12,180 nucleotides of DNA, taken from the NCBI GenBank assembly GCA_031276435.1, contig JAISNB010000208.1:1-12180 (forward strand). Reading direction: 5' to 3'. The stretch is from Burkholderiaceae bacterium (GTDB lineage: Bacteria; Pseudomonadota; Gammaproteobacteria; Burkholderiales; Burkholderiaceae_C). This document shows, piece by piece, positions 6,022-12,180 of this stretch. The notes below the pieces were generated by a model. That model searched no databases and was not told where the DNA came from. It was given only the letters and a program-made list of their open reading frames with translations. Position 1 is the stretch's first letter, and each line of letters starts with the position of its first letter. The position numbers and the translations under genes were made by a program.

Positions 6022-6567
6022 ATGAGCATTCATTCCATCTTGAAAATGGGCGACGCACGCCTGCTGCGCGTGGCCCAGCCGGTGCGCGATTTTGGCGGCA
6101 CGGCGCTGCGGCAGTTGGTGGCCGATTTGCTGGAGACCATGCACGCCGCGGGCGGTGTCGGGATTGCCGCGCCGCAAATCGGGGTGGATTTGCAGGTGGT
6201 GGTTTTTGGCGGCGATGCGCCCAATCCGCGCTATCCGCAAGCGCCACTGGTGCCGCGCACCGTGTTGTGCAATCCACAAATTACGCCCTTGTCCAATCAA
6301 CAAGAAGAGGGTGGTTGGGAAGGCTGCCTTTCGGTGCCCGGTTTGCGCGCCTGGGTACCGCGCTGGTGGCACATTCGCTATTGCGGTTTTGATGAGATGG
6401 GCCAGCCCATTGCGCGCGAGGTGCAAGGCTTTCACGCCCGCGTGGTGCAGCACGAGTGCGATCATTTGCAAGGCAAGCTGTACCCGATGCGCGTGCGCGA
6501 TTTCTCGCGCTTCGGGTTTGCCGATGTGCTGCCTGCCGATTTGGATGATTCGGCAGCGGGCGCTTGA
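6022..6567 (+). CDS. def: Peptide deformylase
   Basis: Removes the formyl group from the N-terminal methionine of nascent proteins; an Fe2+/Zn2+ metalloenzyme acting at the ribosome exit. From ATG 6022 the protein is 181 residues. All three family motifs are intact: GVGIAAPQ (45-52), EGCLSVP (100-106, metal ligand C102) and QHECDHLQG (143-151, metal ligands H144 and H148, catalytic E145). The frame is open back to 5920, inside the preceding gene, but MSIHSILKMGDARLL is the usual N-terminus, so the internal ATG is chosen. An AGGCAG about six bases upstream is a weak ribosome binding site. WEGCLSVPGLRAWVPRW resembles the proteobacterial type with a Trp-rich strand. It is the last gene of the plus-strand run and ends before a bidirectional terminator. 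Confidence 0.95.
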   Translation: MSIHSILKMGDARLLRVAQPVRDFGGTALRQLVADLLETMHAAGGVGIAAPQIGVDLQVVVFGGDAPNPRYPQAPLVPRTVLCNPQITPLSNQQEEGGWEGCLSVPGLRAWVPRWWHIRYCGFDEMGQPIAREVQGFHARVVQHECDHLQGKLYPMRVRDFSRFGFADVLPADLDDSAAGA

Positions 6568-6618
6568 TCCGTGATGGCGGCGGCAGGCAGCGCCACAACC
6601 AGCACGGCGCGCCAGAAA

Positions 6619-6647
6619 AAAAACGGGCCTTTGAAAGGCCCGTTTTT
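6619..6647. terminator. Bidirectional intrinsic terminator between def and accD
   Basis: AAAAACGGGCCTT (6619-6631) and AAGGCCCGTTTTT (6635-6647) form a 13-base perfect stem around a three-base loop. A-tracts on one side and T-tracts on the other give a U-run for transcripts from either strand. It lies between two convergent genes, 52 bases after the def stop and 44 bases after the accD stop, so it serves both. Confidence 0.93.
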
Positions 6648-6691
6648 GTTTGCGCGCTGGCGCTTCAAAAAGATGGCAAACAGCTTTTCTC

Positions 6692-7567
6692 TCAGGCGCT
6701 GACGGCGGCGGCAGGCTGGCGTTGCAACATGGCCAGGACAGAGGCCACTTTGGAGCGCAACTCGCGGCGGTCGCAGATGAAGTCCACAGCGCCTTTTTGT
6801 TGTAGGAATTCGGCGCGCTGAAAGCCTTCGGGCAGGGTGACGCGCATGGTGTTTTCGATGACGCGGGGGCCGGCAAAGCCGATGAGCGCCCCGGGTTCGG
6901 CAATGACCACATCGCCCACAAACGCAAAGCCAGCAGAGACGCCGCCCATGGTGGGGTCGGTCAGCACGCTGATGTAGGGCAGGCCTTTTTTGGCCAGGCG
7001 CGTCAGCGCGGCGTTGGTTTTGGCCATTTGCATCAGGCTGAACAAGCCCTCTTGCATGCGCGCGCCGCCCGTGGCGGTAAAGCAGATGAAGGGCACTTTT
7101 TGCTCGATGGCCGCCTCTGCGCCTCGCGAAAAACGCTCGCCCACCACACTGCCCATGCTGCCGCCCATGAAGCCGAATTCAAACGCGGCCACCACCACGG
7201 GTACGCTCATGACGGCGCCGCCCATGACAACCAGCGCGTCGGTCTCGCCGGTGGCTTCCATGGCCTCTTTGAGGCGTTGCGGGTATTTGCGGCTGTCCTT
7301 GAATTTCAGCGGGTCCATGGGCACGACTTCCTGCCCGATTTCGTAGCGGCCCTCGTTGTCCAGAAAGCCATTGAGCCGCTCGCGCGCGCCAATGCGGTGA
7401 TGGTGTCCGCACTTGGGGCAAACGCTCAGGTTTTGCTCCAGATCGGTTTTGTAGAGCACCGTATCGCAGGACGGACACTTGATCCACAGGCCTTCGGGCA
7501 TCTGGCGCCGGTCGCCCGATTCCGATTTCTGGATTTTGGGAGGAAGCAGTTTTTCAAGCCAGCTCAT
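6692..7567 (-). CDS. accD: Acetyl-CoA carboxylase carboxyltransferase subunit beta
   Basis: Forms the carboxyltransferase with AccA and moves the carboxyl group from biotin to acetyl-CoA to give malonyl-CoA, the first committed step of fatty acid synthesis. The 291-residue protein starts MSWLEKLLPPKI, typical for the family. The N-terminal zinc ribbon is intact: C31-xx-C34 (CPSC) and C50-xx-C53 (CPKC). The crotonase-like core shows GSMGSVVGE (136-144), TGGARMQEG (166-174) and DPTMGGVSAGFAFVGD (204-219). It is the last gene of the trp block, 35 bases after trpA, with no clear Shine-Dalgarno sequence. E. coli AccD can bind its own mRNA; nothing in the sequence shows that here. Confidence 0.97.
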   Translation of the reverse strand: MSWLEKLLPPKIQKSESGDRRQMPEGLWIKCPSCDTVLYKTDLEQNLSVCPKCGHHHRIGARERLNGFLDNEGRYEIGQEVVPMDPLKFKDSRKYPQRLKEAMEATGETDALVVMGGAVMSVPVVVAAFEFGFMGGSMGSVVGERFSRGAEAAIEQKVPFICFTATGGARMQEGLFSLMQMAKTNAALTRLAKKGLPYISVLTDPTMGGVSAGFAFVGDVVIAEPGALIGFAGPRVIENTMRVTLPEGFQRAEFLQQKGAVDFICDRRELRSKVASVLAMLQRQPAAAVSA

Positions 7568-7601
7568 GATGGTGCAAAACTTTCAAAAAAGTCGTGGTGC
7601 G

Positions 7602-7607
7602 ATTATG
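7602..7607 (-). promoter_or_regulatory. Candidate -10 box for accD overlapping the trpA stop
   Basis: On the minus strand CATAAT matches the -10 consensus at five of six positions and includes the trpA stop codon TAA. A start about 28 bases before the accD ATG would result. The best -35 match, GCGACA at 7627-7632, needs a 19-base spacer, so the promoter is weak at best. It would let an essential gene be expressed apart from the trp genes. Confidence 0.25.
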
Positions 7608-8415
7608 CGTCGTCCAGCGCCGCGCGGATGTCGCGCAAGAAGCTGGCGGCGGCGGGGACGACTTTTTCGTGGGGCAGATCGTCGATCAGTTGCAGCAGCC
7701 GCGAGCCGATGACCACCGCGTCGGCCACCCGGGCGATGGCACGCGCTGTGGCGGCGTCCCGGATGCCAAACCCGACGCCCACGGGGATGTGGACGTGCTG
7801 GCGAATGCGGGGCAAGGCCGCCTCGACCTCAGCGGTGTTCAGGCTGGCCGCGCCGGTTACGCCCTTGAGCGAGACGTAATAGACGTAGCCGCTGGCAATG
7901 CGGGCCACCTGGGCCATGCGCGCTTCGGTAGAAGTGGGCGCGAGCAGGAAGATCAAATCCAGCGCGTGCGCGCGCAAGTCCTGCGCGAATTGCGCGCATT
8001 CCTCGGGCGGGTAGTCGACGATGAGCACACCATCTGCGCCCGCGGCGGCGGCGTCGCGCGCAAAGCTGCCCGAGCCGCGCAGTTGGTCGTAGCGTTCCAC
8101 CGGGTTGGCGTAGCCCATGAGGACGACGGGCGTTGCGCTGTTTTTGATGCGAAAGGCGCGCACCATTTCCAGCGTTTGCGCAAGGCCGATGCCGTGCGCC
8201 AGCGCCCGCTCGCCCGCTTTCTGGATGACGGGGCCGTCGGCGCCGGGGTCGGAAAAGGGCACGCCCAGCTCGATGATGTCGGCCCCGGCGGCGGCCATGC
8301 CGTGCATCAGCGCGGGGCTGATGTCGGCATACGGAAAACCCGCCATCACGTAGGGGATGAGCGCCTTGCGTTTTTGCTGGCGCAGTTGCTCGAAAGTGCT
8401 CTGGATGCGGCTCAT
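7603..8415 (-). CDS. trpA: Tryptophan synthase alpha chain
   Basis: Cleaves indole-3-glycerol phosphate to indole and glyceraldehyde 3-phosphate and channels indole to TrpB in an alpha2-beta2 complex. The 270-residue TIM barrel has both catalytic acids at the same numbers as the well-studied enterobacterial enzyme: E49 in IIELGVPFSDP and D60 in GADGPVIQ. PYVMAGFP (21-28), FLLAPTST and the phosphate-binding GVGFGIRD are present. The start codon overlaps the trpB stop in ATGA (8412-8415), so the two subunits are probably translationally coupled, which suits their 1:1 assembly. The stop lies 35 bases before accD. Confidence 0.97.
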   Translation of the reverse strand: MSRIQSTFEQLRQQKRKALIPYVMAGFPYADISPALMHGMAAAGADIIELGVPFSDPGADGPVIQKAGERALAHGIGLAQTLEMVRAFRIKNSATPVVLMGYANPVERYDQLRGSGSFARDAAAAGADGVLIVDYPPEECAQFAQDLRAHALDLIFLLAPTSTEARMAQVARIASGYVYYVSLKGVTGAASLNTAEVEAALPRIRQHVHIPVGVGFGIRDAATARAIARVADAVVIGSRLLQLIDDLPHEKVVPAAASFLRDIRAALDDA

Positions 8416-9701
8416 TGGGCAACTCCCGTCGCATGGCTGTTTTTGGCCGCGTGTCCGCGCGCGGCGGCGGGGCGGTTGTGGAGATCAGTGCCTTCCAGGT
8501 CGGCCACGGTGCCGATGTCCTTGTCGCCCCGGCCCGAAAGATTGACCAGGATGGATTGATCGGCCTTGAGCGTGGGCGCGAGTTTCATGGCGTAGGCCAT
8601 GGCGTGGCTTGATTCCAGCGCGGGAATGATGCCCTCGGCGCGGCACAGGTGGTGAAACGCCGCCAGCGCTTCCTGGTCGGTGATGCCCACGTATTGGGCG
8701 CGTCCCGTGTCCTTGAGCCAGGCGTGCTCGGGGCCGACGCCGGGGTAGTCGAGTCCGGCGGAGATGCTGTGCGTCTCGGTGATCTGGCCGTTGTCGTCTT
8801 GCAGCACGTAGGTGCGGTTGCCGTGCAGCACGCCGGGGCTGCCGCGTTGCAGAGAGGCGGCGTGCTTGCCGCTGTCAAGCCCCAGGCCCGCCGCTTCCAC
8901 GCCAATCAGGCGGGTCTGGGCCAGCGGGATGTACGGATGGAAAATGCCCATGGCGTTGCTGCCACCGCCCACGCAGGCCACCACATAGTCGGGCTGCGTC
9001 GCGGCCTGACCGGCGGCAGCCAGCATCGGGGGCATTTGCGCGAGGCACTCCTGGCCAATCACGCTCTGGAAGTCGCGCACCATCATCGGGTAGGGGTGCG
9101 GGCCGGCCACGGTGCCGATGATGTAGAAGGTGTTGTCCACGTTGGCAACCCAGTCGCGCATGGCTTCGTTGAGGGCGTCCTTGAGCGTTTTGCTGCCAGA
9201 ATCGACCGGCGCCACGCTGGCGCCCAGCAGTTTCATGCGGTAGACGTTGGGGCTTTGGCGCTTGATGTCCTCGGCACCCATGTACACCACGCATTGCAGC
9301 CCATAGCGTGCGCAAATGGTGGCTGTGGCCACGCCGTGCTGGCCCGCGCCGGTTTCGGCAATGATGCGCGTTTTGCCCATGCGCCTGGCCAGCATGGCCT
9401 GGCCGATCACGTTGTTGATTTTGTGCGCGCCGGTGTGGTTGAGGTCTTCACGCTTGAGGAAGATTTGCGCACCGCCCAGTTCGCGGCTGGTGCGCGCGGC
9501 GTGGTACACGGGCGAGGGGCGGCCCACGTAATGGGCCAGTTCGCGCTGGAACTCGGCCAGGAAGGCCGGGTCGCGCTGGTAGCGGGCATAGGCTGCGGTC
9601 AGATCGCTGATGGCGCGAGTCAGTGTTTCGCTGACGAAGCTGCCGCCATAGGGGCCGAAGTGCCCGGCGGCATCGGGTTGGCAATAGGAAGTGGCTGTCA
9701 T
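8412..9701 (-). CDS. trpB: Tryptophan synthase beta chain
   Basis: PLP enzyme that joins indole and serine to make tryptophan, the last step of the pathway. It is 429 residues, a TrpB1-type sequence. The PLP lysine is K94 in NHTGAHKINN, the catalytic acid E116 is in AETGAGQHG, and the phosphate-binding loop is GGGSNAMG (245-252). GRPSPVYHA near residue 60 and LSGRGDKDIGTV (388-399) are also standard. The tail beyond DKDIGTV is about 30 residues longer than in E. coli TrpB, Ala/His-rich and probably disordered. Its start overlaps the trpF stop in ATGA (9698-9701) and its stop overlaps the trpA start in the same way. Confidence 0.98.
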   Translation of the reverse strand: MTATSYCQPDAAGHFGPYGGSFVSETLTRAISDLTAAYARYQRDPAFLAEFQRELAHYVGRPSPVYHAARTSRELGGAQIFLKREDLNHTGAHKINNVIGQAMLARRMGKTRIIAETGAGQHGVATATICARYGLQCVVYMGAEDIKRQSPNVYRMKLLGASVAPVDSGSKTLKDALNEAMRDWVANVDNTFYIIGTVAGPHPYPMMVRDFQSVIGQECLAQMPPMLAAAGQAATQPDYVVACVGGGSNAMGIFHPYIPLAQTRLIGVEAAGLGLDSGKHAASLQRGSPGVLHGNRTYVLQDDNGQITETHSISAGLDYPGVGPEHAWLKDTGRAQYVGITDQEALAAFHHLCRAEGIIPALESSHAMAYAMKLAPTLKADQSILVNLSGRGDKDIGTVADLEGTDLHNRPAAARGHAAKNSHATGVAQ

Positions 9702-10444
9702 GGTGGGGTCTGGGGTTCTGCGAATTGGGCGTCGGCTGCGCGAACAGCCGCCACGAATTGCCGGATTTTCCCGGCGCTCTTGGTGCCTTTGAGAATCTGG
9801 CCGTCCGGGCCGTGCGCTTCGACGCCAGAAGAAACGTCAACGCCAAGCGACCAGGCGCACCGGCGCAGGCGCGCTATGGCCTGGCCCACGTTTGCGGGTG
9901 TGAGTCCACCAGACAAGACGAGGTGAGCGGGAACGTTTGTTGGAAGCCGTGACCAATCGAATGTCTTTCCGCCGCCGCCATAGCCCTCTGTCTGAGCGTC
10001 CAGCAAGAGCGCCTGCGCGGCCTGAAAATCGTGTGCGAATTCTAGCAAGTCGAACGGTGTTTGCGCATCCAGGGGAATGCGCGCGGCGCGCCAGAAAGCA
10101 TGCCCGGTTTGCCGCTCCATCGCCAGGCAGGCGGCGCTCGACTCGTCGCCATGGAACTGCACGATGGCGCCCGGCAGCCGCTCGCAAGCAGCGGCGACGC
10201 TGGCCGCGTCGGCATTGACAAACAGCAGCACGGGCGTGACCAGCGGTGGCAGGCGGCGGGCCAGTTCAGCCGCGCGAGCGGCGCTCACAAAGCGCCGGCT
10301 TTTGGGGTAGAGCACAAAGCCGATGGCGTCAGCGCCCGCGGCGCAGGCAGCGTCCACATCCTGCTCGCGGGTCAGGCCGCAGATTTTGATGCGGGTTCTG
10401 GACTGGGGCAGCCAGGGCTGGCGCGGCGCGGCGGCAAGACTCAT
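9698..10444 (-). CDS. trpF: Phosphoribosylanthranilate isomerase
   Basis: Amadori isomerase that turns phosphoribosylanthranilate into CdRP in tryptophan synthesis; here a stand-alone enzyme and not fused to TrpC. From ATG 10444 it has 248 residues. Catalytic C22 (KICGLT, 20-25) and D203 (GVDVSSGVE, 201-209) are present, with QFHGDE (96-101), LLLDAQTEGYGGGGKTFDW (147-165 region) and LSGGLTP (177-183). An upstream in-frame TTG at 10453 is possible, but ATG 10444 gives an exact ATGA overlap with the truA stop (10441-10444), repeating the pattern seen at the next two junctions. The N-terminal 18 residues before RIKICGLT and the C-terminal tail AQFAEPQTPP extend beyond the barrel. Confidence 0.95.
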   Translation of the reverse strand: MSLAAAPRQPWLPQSRTRIKICGLTREQDVDAACAAGADAIGFVLYPKSRRFVSAARAAELARRLPPLVTPVLLFVNADAASVAAACERLPGAIVQFHGDESSAACLAMERQTGHAFWRAARIPLDAQTPFDLLEFAHDFQAAQALLLDAQTEGYGGGGKTFDWSRLPTNVPAHLVLSGGLTPANVGQAIARLRRCAWSLGVDVSSGVEAHGPDGQILKGTKSAGKIRQFVAAVRAADAQFAEPQTPP

Positions 10445-11223
10445 GGGAGCCAATCATAGGCCGCCGTGCGCTCGGGCAGGCCCCAGGCGGGGTCGTACAC
10501 CGGACCCAGAAAATACAGGCCGTCGGCGGCAAAGGTGGGCGCGGCCACGGCGCGGCTGCGCGCGGCCAGAACTTGCGGCAGCCAGTCGGGCGGGTAAAGC
10601 CCCTGGCCCACGGCAACCAGGCAGCCCATGATGTTGCGGATCATATGGTGCAGGAAGGCGTTGGCTTCAAAGTCGAAGCGCCAGTACGCGCCGCGCCGCG
10701 CCACTTGCGCGCGCGTGAGGCGCTTGACGGGGCTGTGCGCCTGGCACGCGGCGGCCCTGAAAGAGCTGAAGTCATGCTCGCCCAGCAAATGGTTGGCCGC
10801 GGCCTGCATGGCCGCGCCGTCGAGCGGCTGAAAGCACCAGCCCGCCCGTCCGGATTCCAGACTGGGGCGCACGGGCGATTGCAGCAAAACGTAGGCGTAG
10901 CGCCTGGCCAGTGCGCTGCCGCGGGCATGAAAGGCATCGGCCACCGGGCAGGCCCATTGCACGGCGATGTCAGGCGGCAAGAAGCGATTGACGCCGCGCA
11001 CCCAGGAAAATGGCGCGCGCGCGACGGGCGCGTCAAAGTGCACGACCTGCATCAAGGCATGTACGCCAGCATCGGTGCGGCCAGCGCACAGCGTGGGAAC
11101 GGGTTGTGTGGCAAATTCGGCCAGCGCGTGTTCCAGCCGGTCTTGCACCGTCTGGCCCGAAGGCTGGCTCTGCCAGCCCTGATAGGCCGTGCCGCAATAA
11201 GAAAGGCCAAGCGCAAGCCTCAT
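10441..11223 (-). CDS. truA: tRNA pseudouridine synthase A
   Basis: Isomerises uridines 38-40 in the anticodon stem-loop of many tRNAs; works as a homodimer without cofactor. The 260-residue protein has the catalytic aspartate D51 in AGRTDAGVHA (47-56), the N-terminal LGLSYCGTAYQGWQSQP (5-21) and the C-terminal FEANAFLHHMIRNIMGCL segment of the TruA family. Start ATG 11223 follows the fimV stop by 54 bases; the gap shows no convincing promoter or terminator. Its stop overlaps the trpF start by ATGA. The order fimV-truA-trpF is common in Betaproteobacteria, so the link to trp genes is inherited, not new. Confidence 0.96.
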   Translation of the reverse strand: MRLALGLSYCGTAYQGWQSQPSGQTVQDRLEHALAEFATQPVPTLCAGRTDAGVHALMQVVHFDAPVARAPFSWVRGVNRFLPPDIAVQWACPVADAFHARGSALARRYAYVLLQSPVRPSLESGRAGWCFQPLDGAAMQAAANHLLGEHDFSSFRAAACQAHSPVKRLTRAQVARRGAYWRFDFEANAFLHHMIRNIMGCLVAVGQGLYPPDWLPQVLAARSRAVAAPTFAADGLYFLGPVYDPAWGLPERTAAYDWLP

Positions 11224-11277
11224 GTCGACTTGCGCCTGGCCTTGTTGTGTGAAAACGCGGTCTCGGAAATCGCGCTT

Positions 11278-12180
11278 TCAGTCCAGTTCCTTGAGGAACT
11301 GCTCGGCGCTCGCCTTGATGGCGCCGCTGGCTTCGGCGATGACCTCTTTGGCCAGGGCGCGCGCGCCGTCGGTGTCACCGATGGCGTGGAACTCCTGCGC
11401 CAGCGCCAGCTTGGTGCTCAGGGGATCGCTGTCGGTCGGCTCGGTGGCTGCCTCTGGCTGCATGGTGGCCTCGCTGCTGCCGCCCGTCGCGCCGGGAGAA
11501 TCGAGCGTCAGGGACGACGAGAGGGAATCCATGTCGAACTCGATCATACCGTCATTGCTTTTTTCAGGCGCGGCAACCGGGCTTGGCGCGGGCGGCGGTT
11601 GCGTGGCAACCCGCGCGTCAGAGGCGGCGTCCAGATCCAGATCGAAATCAAGATCGCTCACCTGGGGCGCCACTGGCCGCGGCGCGGCGGCAGGCGCGGC
11701 AGGTTTGGGCGCGGGCGCTGCGGTTTTCACCGGCGCGTTGTCAAGCTCCAGATTCAGATCGAGCGGAATGCCACTGCTGACACTGACGGGCGAGTCACCA
11801 AACGGCATGCTTTGCGGCTCGGTATCAGCGGCCCCGAACGACGAGCGCGGCGGCTCGTCACTCAAAGTGGGCGCGACGGCTTTCGCGGCGGGCGCTTTTC
11901 CGCCAGGCCCCGGCCTGTACAGCACATTGTCCGGGTCAAGCTCGGCACCCAGTCCGGCGATGAACTCCCAATCCGGCCCCTGACCCTGCGAAGCCTTGAG
12001 CGCGTCGTTTGCGACTTGCTCCAGCGCCTTGGCGTCGCGCCGCTTGGCGTAGATTTCAGCCAGCTTGCGGTGCACGGCCATGCGCTCCGGAGCGGTGCGC
12101 AGTGCTTCCTTGAGGATTTCCTCGGCCTGCATGTCGCGGCCATAGGCCAGGTAGACATCGGCTTCGGCGACCGGATCAAC
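11278..12180 (-). CDS. fimV: FimV-like protein, C-terminal part (cut by window edge)
   Basis: C-terminal 300 residues of a FimV-type protein; the reading frame stays open to the last base of the window, so the start lies outside. FimV proteins are inner-membrane-anchored peptidoglycan-binding hubs that support type IV pilus assembly, twitching and polar organisation. Visible here: the cytoplasmic TPR-like start (DPVAEADVYLAYGRDMQAEE, then KLAEIYAKRRDAKALEQVA), a Pro/Ala and Asp-rich linker (about 75-245) with acidic patches such as DLDFDLDLDA and IPLDLNLELDN, and a final TPR-like domain (about 250-300) with TKLALAQEFHAIGDTDGARAL and a LKELD end. The N-terminal LysM and transmembrane parts are not in view. 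An internal ATG at 12132 is not the start. Confidence 0.93.
   Translation of the reverse strand, partial: VDPVAEADVYLAYGRDMQAEEILKEALRTAPERMAVHRKLAEIYAKRRDAKALEQVANDALKASQGQGPDWEFIAGLGAELDPDNVLYRPGPGGKAPAAKAVAPTLSDEPPRSSFGAADTEPQSMPFGDSPVSVSSGIPLDLNLELDNAPVKTAAPAPKPAAPAAAPRPVAPQVSDLDFDLDLDAASDARVATQPPPAPSPVAAPEKSNDGMIEFDMDSLSSSLTLDSPGATGGSSEATMQPEAATEPTDSDPLSTKLALAQEFHAIGDTDGARALAKEVIAEASGAIKASAEQFLKELD

Noticed and set aside
7598..7612. GCATAAT near the trpA stop as a half of a dif-like Xer site
   Set aside because: Only one seven-base arm resembles dif; the central region and the other arm are absent, and xerD genes are not normally next to dif.
8649..9926. A 425-codon plus-strand frame opposite trpB and part of trpF
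   Set aside because: The opposite strand carries intact trpB and trpF with all catalytic residues; this frame is a shadow with Gly/Ala/His-rich composition.
10445..10453. TTG 10453 as the trpF start
   Set aside because: ATG 10444 forms the same ATGA overlap as the next two gene junctions and the extra three residues have no family support.

Overview
The window is ordinary-looking chromosomal core DNA from a GC-rich bacterium, most likely a betaproteobacterium of the order Burkholderiales and probably near Comamonadaceae. This placement is inferred from gene order and protein character, not from any database search. The main pointers are a minus-strand block fimV-truA-trpF-trpB-trpA-accD, typical of Betaproteobacteria, and a plus-strand block trmD-rplS-CoA pyrophosphatase-CobD/CbiB-like gene-def, with XerD and TrmD of clear proteobacterial type. 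I see no tRNA, rRNA, insertion sequence, phage gene, CRISPR array or integration site.

Layout. Plus strand, 47-6567: xerD (chromosome dimer resolution), a gamma-type carbonic anhydrase-like protein, hslO (Hsp33 redox chaperone), trmD (tRNA m1G37 methyltransferase), rplS (ribosomal protein L19) followed by an intrinsic terminator, a Nudix CoA pyrophosphatase starting at TTG, a membrane protein of the CobD/CbiB family with a degenerate central motif, and def (peptide deformylase). A near-perfect hairpin at 6619-6647 with A and T tracts ends both def from the left and accD from the right. Minus strand, 12180 down to 6692: the C-terminal part of FimV (cut by the window edge), truA, trpF, trpB, trpA and accD.

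How it works together. The left half is mostly translation and protein quality control: tRNA modification (TrmD), ribosome (L19), nascent-chain processing (Def) and oxidative chaperoning (Hsp33). The right half links tRNA pseudouridylation (TruA) to the last steps of tryptophan synthesis (TrpF, TrpB, TrpA) and the first committed step of fatty acid synthesis (AccD). truA/trpF, trpF/trpB and trpB/trpA each overlap by the same four bases, ATGA, which implies one translationally coupled message. No trp leader peptide or attenuator is visible.

I found no convincing new system. The points most worth a second look are: the rpsP-rimM half of the usual rpsP-rimM-trmD-rplS operon is absent, with hslO directly before trmD and a candidate promoter before rplS; a 13-base exact repeat carries the rplS Shine-Dalgarno sequence once before the start and once inside the gene; the CbiB-like protein keeps the family's C-terminal signature but has lost the central one; and its gene may be transcribed without a leader. 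Every intergenic gap is under about 210 bases.
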